Source: an uncultured Actinomycetes bacterium (GTDB taxonomy: Bacteria > Actinomycetota > Acidimicrobiia > Acidimicrobiales > Ilumatobacteraceae). From it: a stretch of 40,419 nucleotides of DNA. The notes under the pieces are model-generated. The model had not been told where the DNA came from. It worked only from the letters and a program-made list of their open reading frames with translations, and ran no database searches. The stretch is taken from assembly GCA_937902105.1 (NCBI GenBank), contig CALGTP010000046.1, forward strand, positions 1 through 40,419, given 5' to 3'. The first letter of the stretch is position 1. Every line of letters starts with the position of its first letter. This document shows positions 16,747 through 24,960 of the stretch, in pieces. The translations under genes and the position numbers were made by a program.

Positions 16747-17226
16747 TTATTCAACAGGTCCAAGAAAAATCAAACGAAAACGACCAACAAGAATCTCATC
16801 ACCTTGTTGTAAGACGACGCCATCGACGCGCTTCTGGTTGACGTAGGTGCCATTCATTGATCCAACATCGCGCAGAACATACTCCGTTGACTGGCGTTCA
16901 ATCTCGGCATGGCGGCGCGAGACTGAAATATCATCTAGAGAAATCTCGCTGTCAGGATGTCGCCCAAGTTTGGTTAATGAAGCATCCAAAACAAATCGCT
17001 GACCAGCCTGAGGCCCTGAGCGCACCATCAGGGTGCCGAAGTGTTGCGGCAAACTCTGAAGGTCGACTGAAGCATTATCTTGAGGTCCAAGTGCGTCTTG
17101 TAGGGAGTCAACTTTGGCGATCACCACAGTCTTGTCGCCATCTACTTCGAGTGTCCCGCCACATGAACTGCAAAAGAAGGCATCACCGATATTGCGATGA
17201 CCACATTTTTGACAAAAGACTGACAT
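16747..17226 (-). CDS. garA: GarA-like FHA-domain protein with N-terminal zinc ribbon
   Basis: 159 residues. C5-x2-C8 and C19-x2-C22 form a zinc ribbon. FHA domain at about 64-155 has LGRHPDSEISLDD (87-99), SVSRRH (101-106) and NGTYVN (125-130), the phosphothreonine-binding residues. The FHA domain and end (VGRFRLIFLGP) are close to mycobacterial GarA (Rv1827), which is also next to gcvH. GarA is a phosphorylation-controlled inhibitor of 2-oxoglutarate-using enzymes. The N-terminal ETTSV phosphorylation motif of GarA is not present; the segment holds GDKTVVIAKVD instead. The call to GarA ancestry is firm; function may differ. Confidence 0.85.
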   Translation of the reverse strand: MSVFCQKCGHRNIGDAFFCSSCGGTLEVDGDKTVVIAKVDSLQDALGPQDNASVDLQSLPQHFGTLMVRSGPQAGQRFVLDASLTKLGRHPDSEISLDDISVSRRHAEIERQSTEYVLRDVGSMNGTYVNQKRVDGVVLQQGDEILVGRFRLIFLGPVE

Positions 17227-17231
17227 GCCCT

Positions 17232-17609
17232 CTAGCCTGCCACAAAAATGGCATAGGCGTCGCCAGTCATGAGATGAGAAGTGTCTGCGTCAGGTGTCAT
17301 TTCCAGTTCGCAGATCCAACCTTGGCCGTAGGGATCCGAGTTCACTAGCCCTGGATCAGCGTCCAAGGCTTCGTTCACGGCCACCACTACCCCGCCAAGG
17401 GGTGCGTAGATGTCTGAGACAGACTTCGTGCTTTCCACTTCGCTGAAGGATTCGCCTGCGCTAAGTTTTTGCCCGAGAGTGGCTGGTTGGACGAAGACAA
17501 CATCACCAAGAGCGTCTTGTGCGAAATCCGTGATGCCGATTCGGGCGATCAATCCTGTGATCAGCACCCACTCGTGGTCAGTCGAGAAAAGGAGATCGGA
17601 AGGGCTCAT
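17232..17609 (-). CDS. gcvH: Glycine cleavage system H protein
   Basis: 125 residues, normal length. The H-protein motif VESTKSVSDIYAP includes K62, the lysine that carries lipoate. HEWV near the N-terminus and LGDVVFVQ are further hallmarks. It shuttles the aminomethyl group between GcvP and GcvT and is lipoylated by enzymes not in this window. It is 5 bp upstream of the garA-like gene and 64 bp downstream of the pgsA-like gene on the same strand, so it probably belongs to that operon. No riboswitch is visible upstream. Confidence 0.97.
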   Translation of the reverse strand: MSPSDLLFSTDHEWVLITGLIARIGITDFAQDALGDVVFVQPATLGQKLSAGESFSEVESTKSVSDIYAPLGGVVVAVNEALDADPGLVNSDPYGQGWICELEMTPDADTSHLMTGDAYAIFVAG

Positions 17610-17673
17610 GGGTTCAATCTAGTGCTCAACGCCTTGCCAGTAAGAAAGCAAGCGCGAGATCCCTGAGTGAAGG

Positions 17674-18306
17674 CTAAGCCCGCCCCCGAGCCAAACTGGA
17701 ACGAATTGTCGGTAGATAAACAATGGCGGTGTAGTAACTCAGGATGAGGCCGACCGGTCCAGCAATCCATGCCGAGATGGTAAAGAATAAGTGGATGCCG
17801 ATGCCGCTCTCACCGAGAACGAAGGCTGGGAAGACTCCCATTAAAAGAAATGTTGCCCATTTGCCCAAGTAGGTGACATCAAATCTTTCCATAGAGAAAA
17901 AAAGCGTCAAGATCGCAATTGTCCCGCCAAAGAGAACCTCTCGAATGAGAACCAAGATGCAAAACCATTGTGGCGCCGAACCGTCGATCATGATTGCCGT
18001 CAATCCGACAATGAACAACAGGCGATCGGCCGTGGGATCAAACATTTTCCCGAATTCGCTGACTTGATTGAATCTCCGGGCGACCCAACCGTCCACCCAA
18101 TCGGTTCCCCCGAGCGCCAGCAAGAGCCAACCGGCGCTGGCACGATCATCGCGTCCAAGCAATAACCACAAAAATATTGGGAGGCAGGCAAGTCGGATCA
18201 AGGTAATGAGATTTGGCCATGTCCACAAACCCCACTCACGCCGACCTGGGGCAACGTCGCTTGGAGGGATGAGTTCTGAGGGGTCATTTGATGACTGCTC
18301 AACCAT
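17674..18306 (-). CDS. CDP-alcohol phosphatidyltransferase (PgsA-like)
   Basis: 210 residues with about five to six transmembrane segments. The catalytic signature D69-x2-D72-G73-x2-A76-R77-x8-G86-x3-D90-x3-D94 is complete, so metal-dependent transfer from a CDP-alcohol is expected. The family makes phosphatidylglycerophosphate, phosphatidylinositol phosphate or cardiolipin. The location upstream of gcvH-garA matches Rv1822 (pgsA2) in M. tuberculosis, whose exact substrate is debated. N-terminal 28 residues are polar and probably cytoplasmic. Divergent from the SDR gene across 35 bp. Confidence 0.9.
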   Translation of the reverse strand: MVEQSSNDPSELIPPSDVAPGRREWGLWTWPNLITLIRLACLPIFLWLLLGRDDRASAGWLLLALGGTDWVDGWVARRFNQVSEFGKMFDPTADRLLFIVGLTAIMIDGSAPQWFCILVLIREVLFGGTIAILTLFFSMERFDVTYLGKWATFLLMGVFPAFVLGESGIGIHLFFTISAWIAGPVGLILSYYTAIVYLPTIRSSLARGRA

Positions 18307-18341
18307 AATTAGTACCTTACCGCGTGCTCTAGTGTCCTCTT

Positions 18342-19154
18342 ATGAACTCAGGAACTTTGGATGGTCAGGTCGTTGTTGTCACGGGTGGAGGTTCGGGGAT
18401 GGGAGCGGCTTTTGCCCGTCGGCTAGCGTCCGATGGGGCGCGCATGGTGATTAATGACGTCAATGAGGTGGCCGCGGGTGAGGTCGCCTCAGACGTAGGT
18501 GGCGAAGCAGCGATTTTTGATGTCACAGATTCGGCGGCCTTTAACGCAGCTATCGATCGCATCGCAGCGCACTATGGTCGCCTCGATGTGCTGATCAACA
18601 ATGCAGGCATTGCACCCACTGGTGATGCTCACAAGCGGGAAATTAACATGGCGAATCAGATCAAGCGCATCGAGGGACGCTACGACGAACTCATACCAGC
18701 GGACTTCACTGTCGATCTGAGTGATGAGGAATGGGATCGAATGATCAAAATCCATCTCTACGGAACCTTCTATGGGACTCGGGCTGCTCTTCGGCATATG
18801 ACGCCGCAACGTCGTGGATCAATCGTCAATATTTCATCCATCATGGGATTGCGCCCCTCTGCTGGAATCCCCCACTACTGCGCAGCCAAGGCAGCCATCA
18901 TTGCTTTTACTAAGTCCACGGCGCAAGAAGTAGCCGCCTTCGGCGTTCGGATCAATGCAGTTTGCCCAGGCTTTGTGGATACCCCGATGCTGGATTCAAT
19001 GGATGAGGTCGCTCTCGCTGGGATACGTATGCAGACACCCATTGGGCGTTTGGCGTCCGCCGAGGAACTCGCGCAGGTGGTGAGGTTCTTGGCAGGTCCA
19101 GAGTCTTCCTATTGCGTCGGAGATGTGTTTCCAGCCTCGGGAGGTTGGGTGTAA
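18342..19154 (+). CDS. Short-chain dehydrogenase/reductase
   Basis: 270 residues. Rossmann nucleotide site TGGGSGMGAAFA (14-25), NNAG at 86-89, catalytic serine in VNISSIMG (165-166), Y179 and K183. An insertion of about 25-30 residues (about 95-125, HKREINMANQIKRIEGRYDELI) between NNAG and the usual DEEWDRM is longer than in typical 250-residue members. The C-terminal GDVFPASGGWV replaces the common DGG. The acidic residue after the second strand (INDVNE) suggests NAD(H). Substrate is unknown. Its stop overlaps the HIT gene start (TAATG). Confidence 0.9.
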   Translation: MNSGTLDGQVVVVTGGGSGMGAAFARRLASDGARMVINDVNEVAAGEVASDVGGEAAIFDVTDSAAFNAAIDRIAAHYGRLDVLINNAGIAPTGDAHKREINMANQIKRIEGRYDELIPADFTVDLSDEEWDRMIKIHLYGTFYGTRAALRHMTPQRRGSIVNISSIMGLRPSAGIPHYCAAKAAIIAFTKSTAQEVAAFGVRINAVCPGFVDTPMLDSMDEVALAGIRMQTPIGRLASAEELAQVVRFLAGPESSYCVGDVFPASGGWV

Positions 19155-19573
19155 TGCCAACAATCTTTACACGCATTATCGGGGGCGAGATTCCTGGAAC
19201 ATTTGTTTGGAGAGATGAGCAGTGTGTTGTTTTCCTTTCCATTAATCCCATGGCACACGGACACTGTCTTGTGGTGCCTATTCAAGAGGTGGATCATTGG
19301 GTGGACGCAGACTCAGATTTGATCGCTCATCTTTTTGAGGTCACCCGAGTGATTGGTGTGGCCTTGAAAGAGGCCTTTGGGTGTGAGCGGGTCGGAGTGA
19401 TCATCGCTGGTTACGAGGTGCCGCACACGCATATCCATGTCATACCCACGCAGAGTATGTCGCAATTGTCTTTCGCTAATGCCGCGACAACGATTGATCG
19501 AAACTCAATTGATGATGCCGCCGAGGCAATCCGTTGCGCATTGCGAAACTCTGGTCGTTCTGAGGTCTGTTGA
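19154..19573 (+). CDS. HIT-family nucleotide-binding hydrolase
   Basis: 139 residues from ATG 19154, which overlaps the upstream stop (TAATG); a longer start 42 bp further up lies inside the SDR gene. The N-terminal TIFTRIIGGEIPG and FLSINPMAHGHCLVVP are typical, with the histidine triad H91-T-H93-I-H95-V. HINT/Ap4A hydrolase-like enzymes of this class cleave nucleoside phosphoramidates or dinucleoside polyphosphates. Co-transcription with the SDR is likely from the overlap. It ends 1 bp from the convergent SRAP gene. Confidence 0.92.
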   Translation: MPTIFTRIIGGEIPGTFVWRDEQCVVFLSINPMAHGHCLVVPIQEVDHWVDADSDLIAHLFEVTRVIGVALKEAFGCERVGVIIAGYEVPHTHIHVIPTQSMSQLSFANAATTIDRNSIDDAAEAIRCALRNSGRSEVC

Positions 19574-19574
19574 T

Positions 19575-20306
19575 TTAGATCACTGCCAGCAAAAGATCAG
19601 CCGAGTTATTACGTGTTGAGTTCACGGCCGTGCCAATGGCGGTGGCGTTTAAGATTGATCCATCTGCTGGTTTCATCAGTTCGACAATCTCTGCCATAGA
19701 TGTTGCGGGCTGAGAGGTAGTGCCAGTATTCAGCCATGCAGACCAATCCTGAGATTCCAAAATCACTGGCATGCGATCATGAATTGGAGACATGGTGGCA
19801 TTGGCAGACGTTGTCAAGATGCAACATGAGTGGAGCCATGGTGATGGAGAGGGGTCACTCGTATCGCGCCACGTTGCCCAAAGCCCTGCAAGCGCAAGAA
19901 GTTGCCCGTCACGACGAGTGACGTAGACGGGTTGCTTGGTTGCAGGTGGCTTTGTATCCGCGATATCGACAGTGCGCCACTCAAAGAAACCATCAACTGC
20001 TATCAGGCAACGTCTATGTGGCAGTGATTCTCGAAATGATGGCTTCTCGTGCGCAGTTTCAGATCTGGCATTGATCAGAGGCTGTGATGCGGGAACCGCC
20101 TTGGCCCACGATGGGACGAGTCCCCATTGAAATAAGCCGACCCTGCGCGCCCCCAGATGATCATTGGCGATTGCCATGATCCGTGTCGTCGGGGCCACGT
20201 TGTAGTTGGGAGCAAAGTTGCCAAAAAGATTCGGATTAGGTTCCTCGGCGGAGAAGAAAGATGCCACATCAGTGGGGGGCGTGAGTGATGTAAAGCGGCC
20301 GCACAT
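19575..20306 (-). CDS. SOS-response-associated peptidase family protein (SRAP, YedK/HMCES)
   Basis: 243 residues. The sequence begins MCGRF, so after Met removal Cys2 is the residue that forms a thiazolidine crosslink with abasic sites in single-stranded DNA. Further conserved parts: NYNVAPTT, LVPSWAK, NARSETAHEKPSFR, GFFEW, and SPIHDRMPVIL, carrying the active-site Asn, Glu and His. It shields abasic sites from error-prone repair. No LexA-type box (inverted GAAC/GTTC) is seen in the 99-bp upstream gap, so SOS control is not supported here. Confidence 0.95.
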   Translation of the reverse strand: MCGRFTSLTPPTDVASFFSAEEPNPNLFGNFAPNYNVAPTTRIMAIANDHLGARRVGLFQWGLVPSWAKAVPASQPLINARSETAHEKPSFRESLPHRRCLIAVDGFFEWRTVDIADTKPPATKQPVYVTRRDGQLLALAGLWATWRDTSDPSPSPWLHSCCILTTSANATMSPIHDRMPVILESQDWSAWLNTGTTSQPATSMAEIVELMKPADGSILNATAIGTAVNSTRNNSADLLLAVI

Positions 20307-20405
20307 CTTTTGAGATTACTTGAATCTGGGACTACCGATATATGCTGACTTTTGGTTTGGCGGTGCCCACACTCCGTAAAAAGTCGCCGATCAATGGAGA
20401 GCAGA

Positions 20406-21611
20406 ATGACGATCACCTCAACTACTGGGAGTGCTGCAAAAGTAGAATTAGGATTTGCGGCTTTTGACGCCGATAATCACTATTACGAGGCAGAGGATGC
20501 CTTCACGCGTCACATTGAACCTTCAATGGCTAAACGCTGTATGCAGTGGGCAGAAATTGATGGTCGTAAACGCCTCCTTGTCGGCGGGCGGATCAATCGC
20601 TTTATTCCAAACCCCACCTTTAATCCTGTTTCTAAGCCCGGTGCTCTTGACGCATATTTTCGCGGCAAGGTCGCTGGTGGCGATATGCGCGCGATGTTTG
20701 GAGAACTTGATCCCATCAGTCCCGCATACCGTGATCGCGATGCGCGTATCGCACTCATGGCTCAACAAGGTCTCGAAGGGGCGATGTTCTTTCCAACCTT
20801 GGCTGTGGGTATGGAGGAGTCCTTGCGTTTCGATGTTCCAGCCTTATGTGCGGCCTTTTCGGCGTTCAATCGTTGGCTACTTGAAGACTGGGGATTCGCC
20901 TACCAAAATAAAATTTACGCAGCTCCCTACTTCACCTTGGCGGACCCAGAGTGGGCAGTGAAAGAAGCTGATTGGGCGATCGCTCACGGTGTCAAAGTTG
21001 TCGTTATGCGCACCTCCCCTGCGATTGATCCGGCAGGGGGAACCCGTTCACCTGGCGACAAAATCTTTGATCCTTTTTGGGCTCGTTTAGCCGAGGCCAA
21101 TGTCTCGGTTGCCTTTCACTCGGGTGATGCTGGATACGGAAAATACATTGATGACTGGGAGCCTGCGGGCGAATTTGAAGCCTTCAAAAGTTCGCCGATG
21201 CGGGTCATGACTAGCGATCGGGCGCCCTTTGACATGTTTGCAATATTGGTCAGTCACGGTGTGTTTACGCGGCATCCAAAACTTCGTGTGTCCTCGATTG
21301 AGGCTGGAGCGGACTGGGTCCCGAACCTGATCAAGAAATTTAAAAAGGCATACTCTCAGCAACCCTTCATGTTTGGCAAAGATCCCGTTGAAGATTTCTG
21401 TGAGCATGTGTGGGTGGCACCTTTCTACGAGGATGACATCGTGTTGTTGGCCGAGACAATCGGAGTGGAGAAGTTGATGTTTGGCAGCGATTTCCCACAT
21501 GCTGAGGGGCTTGAGGTGCCAACGGCGTTCATCCATGATTTACATGGATTCAATGACGCTGATATTAGAAAAATCATGCACCATAATGTCGTCGAATTTT
21601 TAGGCTTGTGA
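20406..21611 (+). CDS. Amidohydrolase-2 family metal-dependent hydrolase
   Basis: 401 residues from ATG 20406. GGAGAG ends 4 bases upstream, which favours this start over frames opening at 20352 or 20394. TIM-barrel amidohydrolase (ACMSD/LigW-like, PF04909 type). Metal or active-site candidates in order: DADNHYYE (21-28), FHSGD (mid-protein) and GSDFPHAEG near the C-terminus. SSIEAGADWVP has Glu where many relatives have His. The family decarboxylates or hydrolyses aromatic or lactone substrates. The next gene, 1 bp downstream, is a related protein lacking these residues. Substrate is unknown. Confidence 0.88.
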   Translation: MTITSTTGSAAKVELGFAAFDADNHYYEAEDAFTRHIEPSMAKRCMQWAEIDGRKRLLVGGRINRFIPNPTFNPVSKPGALDAYFRGKVAGGDMRAMFGELDPISPAYRDRDARIALMAQQGLEGAMFFPTLAVGMEESLRFDVPALCAAFSAFNRWLLEDWGFAYQNKIYAAPYFTLADPEWAVKEADWAIAHGVKVVVMRTSPAIDPAGGTRSPGDKIFDPFWARLAEANVSVAFHSGDAGYGKYIDDWEPAGEFEAFKSSPMRVMTSDRAPFDMFAILVSHGVFTRHPKLRVSSIEAGADWVPNLIKKFKKAYSQQPFMFGKDPVEDFCEHVWVAPFYEDDIVLLAETIGVEKLMFGSDFPHAEGLEVPTAFIHDLHGFNDADIRKIMHHNVVEFLGL

Positions 21612-21612
21612 G

Positions 21613-22518
21613 ATGACCTCGTTTGAATCAACCATGCCTGTCGTTGGCTTTCAGGGCCTCGGCATTATTGAGACGATGATGGGGTTTCCTGACCCAGATC
21701 CGCGCCGTCTATATGAATTCTTTCGTGGCAACATTCGTGATCAAGAGAGTAAGGACACGATGTTTCCAGTTGAGTACCTTTTTAAGCACAATGTGCCTGG
21801 TGCCCTGACCGAGAATATTGATCCAGTGGAAGTAGCGATCAATACCATGGACCACTTCGGCATTGAACGCTCAATGATTGGCATCGAAGGCGAACCTGGA
21901 ATCCGTGCACTGTCACAGTTCCCGGAACGGTTCATTCCCTCATGCAGCGCTGATGCCAATAACGGCGTGGATGAGGTGCGCAAAATCCGCCGACTCTATG
22001 AAGAATTCGGGCTTAAGGCAGTTGGTACTTTTCCAGCGGGTTGCACGCCTCAGGTTCCCATTGATCACGCCCGCTGGTATCCGATTTACTCGGTCTGTGC
22101 CGAGTTAGGTATCCCGATTTTTATTTGTGCTGGCATTCCTGGTCCTCGTGTACCGAGTATGTGCCAGCATGTTGAACTCTTAGACATTGTCTGTTATGAC
22201 TTTCCTGAATTGAAGATTGTGACCCGCCACGGTTGCCAGCCATGGACTGAGTTAGCAGTGAAACTGATGCTCAAGTGGCCCAACCTTTATTATTCAACAA
22301 GTGCTTTTGCACCGCAGCACTACGACCCACGGATCATTGATTACGCCAACTCCCGAGGGTCTGATCGGGTGCTGTACGCCGGATATTGGCCGATGGGTTT
22401 AACCTACGAAAGAATTATGGGTGATATGCCCCATGTCCCTTTTAAGGCCGAGGTATGGCCGAAATTCTTGCGCCTCAATGCGCTCAAAGTTTTAGGAATC
22501 TCAGACTCTTTGGGGTGA
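21613..22518 (+). CDS. Amidohydrolase-2-like protein with missing metal ligands
   Basis: 301 residues, starting 1 bp after the upstream amidohydrolase stop, so the two are surely co-transcribed. The fold features are clear: GIPIFICAGIPGPR, DIVCYDFPELKIVTRHGCQPW, KWPNLYYSTSAF, DRVLYAGYWPMG, and RLNALKVLGI. The corresponding catalytic positions of this family are His (IHTG), His (RHGG) and Asp (GSDYP). Here the first is Cys and the last is Tyr; only the middle His is kept. The N-terminal HxH is also absent. It may be a non-catalytic partner or a metal-independent enzyme. Its 3' end overlaps the convergent thioesterase gene by 18 bp. Confidence 0.85.
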   Translation: MTSFESTMPVVGFQGLGIIETMMGFPDPDPRRLYEFFRGNIRDQESKDTMFPVEYLFKHNVPGALTENIDPVEVAINTMDHFGIERSMIGIEGEPGIRALSQFPERFIPSCSADANNGVDEVRKIRRLYEEFGLKAVGTFPAGCTPQVPIDHARWYPIYSVCAELGIPIFICAGIPGPRVPSMCQHVELLDIVCYDFPELKIVTRHGCQPWTELAVKLMLKWPNLYYSTSAFAPQHYDPRIIDYANSRGSDRVLYAGYWPMGLTYERIMGDMPHVPFKAEVWPKFLRLNALKVLGISDSLG

Positions 22519-22965
22519 GACGTTATACGTCATAAAACCGCGAGCGATGAGTTTGTCGCTGCTTGCAGCGATGACTTCTGCTTCACAGAAAATCACGCTC
22601 TTGCCGCGTTTGGTGACCCACCCATGGCACACCGCGTCTTCCTGCATCAAAGCTCGGTGGTATTGCACGTGGAGATCAACGGTCGAATAATTGACGATGC
22701 TCTCGTAAGCGGTACCGATAGCGGGCACGACGCAGACATCAATAAGTGTGGCTATCGCTCCCCCATGGACGACTCCCATGGGTTGTTCTAGTTCAGCGCG
22801 AAAAGGTAAGCGCATACGGCAATAGTCGACTCGTAATTCTTCAACCTGAACTCCCACCAAGGAAGGAAAATAGATCCGTTCCCAATTCCCAAAATTTGAC
22901 CATCGTTCAAGAGCACTCGCCGAGAGCGCCGCAAATTGTTGAGGGTCAACCTGAGAAGAACTCAT
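22501..22965 (-). CDS. PaaI-type hotdog thioesterase
   Basis: 154 residues. HGGAIATLID (67-76) is the standard active-site helix with D76 the likely catalytic acid. Flanking strands (DYCRMRLPFRAEL, then STVDLHVQYHRAL and EVIAASSDKLIARGF) fit acyl-CoA thioesterases. The start ATG overlaps the stop of the alpha/beta hydrolase (ATGA), so the pair forms an operon read from 23786. The stop lies inside the convergent amidohydrolase-like gene. Substrate cannot be inferred. Confidence 0.9.
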   Translation of the reverse strand: MSSSQVDPQQFAALSASALERWSNFGNWERIYFPSLVGVQVEELRVDYCRMRLPFRAELEQPMGVVHGGAIATLIDVCVVPAIGTAYESIVNYSTVDLHVQYHRALMQEDAVCHGWVTKRGKSVIFCEAEVIAASSDKLIARGFMTYNVSPQRV

Positions 22966-23786
22966 GCTGAGACCCCTCGCGAGATGTGGCCGCTCAACAG
23001 TTGGGCTACGTCACCTGCTAATTCTTGAATCACTAAATGTCCCGCCGGCAAGGAGACATATCTTGAGTTGGCGATTGCATTGGCTAGTTCTTCACAGTGG
23101 CTTGGGTCCACCCAGCGATCTTGACTTCCGCTGATCACTAAACAGGGTGCCAGGATCTGGTTGCACAGATCCGAAATATCAATAGTTAAGTCAAGTTCAA
23201 GGTGAGCCTCCGAGCCTGGGGCTATGGAGTCTTTGGATGTCGGCAGAATCGTCTCAATCATTGGTTCAAGAGCGGTCAGAGTATTCGCGGTAAAGCCGTC
23301 AACGAAGGCGTATCTTGCAAATAGTTCCGGATCGATTGCAATCAATCTTTTCCACAGATCGAAAGTCAGACGCATACGTGCGTCAGTGGTCTTCCAACCG
23401 CACAATATTGTTGCGCTACGGACCCTTTTCGGTTCCAGCGCGGCAGTGGCTGCAGCGATGACCGCACCGAGGGAAAATCCCGCAACATGAAATTCTTCAA
23501 CTTCTAAATGGTTGAGGACTAAAAGCGCGTCTGCTACTAGACCTGAAACTGAGAGCGGGGATGAGGGCAGAGAGGATTCGCCGGAGCCGGGAAAATCAAT
23601 TTGGATATAGGTGTGTTGCGTTGGCATGGATCCGATGACTAGATCCCATGCACTGCGGTTCATCGTCGTGCCGTGATACATCAGGACTGGGATCCCTGCT
23701 GTCCCGAGTGGAGCGCCGACCACGCCATATCCCAAGGTTTGTCCGTTGCTGTTAAGAATGCTCACCGACTTACTGTGCCACAGCAA
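22962..23786 (-). CDS. Alpha/beta hydrolase
   Basis: 274 residues if TTG 23786 is the start; a GTG at 23765 is equally possible. Neither has a clear ribosome-binding site. Catalytic triad: S105 in GFSLG (103-107), D223 in SGSQDRW, H250 in AGHLV. The oxyanion motif MYHGT replaces the usual LHG. Typical of small esterases or lactonases such as 3-oxoadipate enol-lactonase relatives, but without specific context. Co-transcribed with the thioesterase downstream. Divergent from nagA across 39 bp. Confidence 0.88.
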   Translation of the reverse strand: MLWHSKSVSILNSNGQTLGYGVVGAPLGTAGIPVLMYHGTTMNRSAWDLVIGSMPTQHTYIQIDFPGSGESSLPSSPLSVSGLVADALLVLNHLEVEEFHVAGFSLGAVIAAATAALEPKRVRSATILCGWKTTDARMRLTFDLWKRLIAIDPELFARYAFVDGFTANTLTALEPMIETILPTSKDSIAPGSEAHLELDLTIDISDLCNQILAPCLVISGSQDRWVDPSHCEELANAIANSRYVSLPAGHLVIQELAGDVAQLLSGHISRGVSA

Positions 23787-23825
23787 TGCCTTTGATTTGC
23801 TGTTGGGGCGAGGCAGGATAGTGAC

Positions 23826-24938
23826 ATGACTTCGGTGTTTGTGAGTTCATCGCGTGTTTTGTTAACGGATGGGGCTTTTCATCGAGCGCGTGTAGAAATC
23901 CGCGATGGTCGCATACGCTCGGTTACTGCGGTCGGTGCTGATGAGAAAGTCACGACTGAACATATGATCGTGCCAGGATTTATTGATGTGCAGGTCAATG
24001 GCATAGACGATGTGGACATCTGGAAAGCCGCAAGCGATGATGATCAACAAGCCTGGAATCGCCTAGGAAATCTGTTACTTGATCAAGGAGTCACAAGTTG
24101 GTGCCCGACTCTGGTGAGTGCTCCGCTGAAGCGCTATCGCACAGCAATGGATTCAATTCGTCGTTGGAAGACGAGTTCTCGTTCTGCGCCGAATATCATC
24201 GGCATTCATCTTGAAGGCCCGTTTCTTGGAAGCGCTCATGGAGCACATCGCAGTGAGTCTATTTGCGATCCTGATTTGTCTTGGTTGGAAACAAACTTAG
24301 ATGATGTGGTGTTAGTGACGATGGGAGCGGAATCGCAACACTCGAGTGAAGCATGTGCCTTGGCAACAAGTCTTTCAACCAACGTCGCTATCGGCCACTC
24401 ACGTCCGACGCGTAAACAGTTCGAAGACATGGTCGCTAACGGAGCATCTTTGGTCACCCATCTGTTTAACGCCATGAGTGGTCTCCATCACCGCGAGCCA
24501 GGTTTAGCGGCTTGGGCGTTACTCGAACCGAAACTCTGCGCTTCGATCATTGCCGACGGAGTGCATGTCTCATCTGAACTCGTCAGTTTGTCCTTTGCGG
24601 CCAAAGCAGGTGGGATGGTGTTGGTGACCGATTCCGTTGCGTGGCGATCGGGCATCGCTGGAGAGATCAAAATGTCGGTTATTGACGGAGCGGCCCGCCT
24701 CGCCGATGGGACCTTGGCAGGGAGCACCGTCACCATGCCTGATGCCATCAAGTTTTGTGTGCATCAAGCTGACGTACCTCTCCCCTTGGTGCTTCAGGCA
24801 GCCACAGCCACTCCCAGTCGGCTCCTTCGGCAAAATGACCGAGGGGTAATCGTGAGCGGTTGTCGGGCCGATATCACAGCACTCACTGATGACCTAGATG
24901 TGGCAGCTGTTTGGGTCTCGGGGGAACAACTTCGCTAG
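23826..24938 (+). CDS. nagA: N-acetylglucosamine-6-phosphate deacetylase
   Basis: 370 residues, normal length. Landmarks: PGFIDVQVNG (50-59), GIHLEGPFL (126-134, E130 the metal ligand), AIGHSRPT (His ligand), THLFNAMSGLHHREPG with further ligands and phosphate contacts, ADGVHVS, and LVTDSVA with the catalytic Asp. It deacetylates GlcNAc-6-phosphate to glucosamine-6-phosphate in peptidoglycan recycling or GlcNAc use. No nagB, PTS or kinase gene is next to it. A small gene of unknown role follows by 22 bp. Confidence 0.93.
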   Translation: MTSVFVSSSRVLLTDGAFHRARVEIRDGRIRSVTAVGADEKVTTEHMIVPGFIDVQVNGIDDVDIWKAASDDDQQAWNRLGNLLLDQGVTSWCPTLVSAPLKRYRTAMDSIRRWKTSSRSAPNIIGIHLEGPFLGSAHGAHRSESICDPDLSWLETNLDDVVLVTMGAESQHSSEACALATSLSTNVAIGHSRPTRKQFEDMVANGASLVTHLFNAMSGLHHREPGLAAWALLEPKLCASIIADGVHVSSELVSLSFAAKAGGMVLVTDSVAWRSGIAGEIKMSVIDGAARLADGTLAGSTVTMPDAIKFCVHQADVPLPLVLQAATATPSRLLRQNDRGVIVSGCRADITALTDDLDVAAVWVSGEQLR

Positions 24939-24960
24939 ATCTGTCGCTACCCTCGCAGGT

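Noticed and set aside
20307-20405. SOS box upstream of the SRAP gene
   Set aside because: No inverted GAAC/GTTC pattern of the actinobacterial LexA type is seen; the region otherwise shows no clear element.
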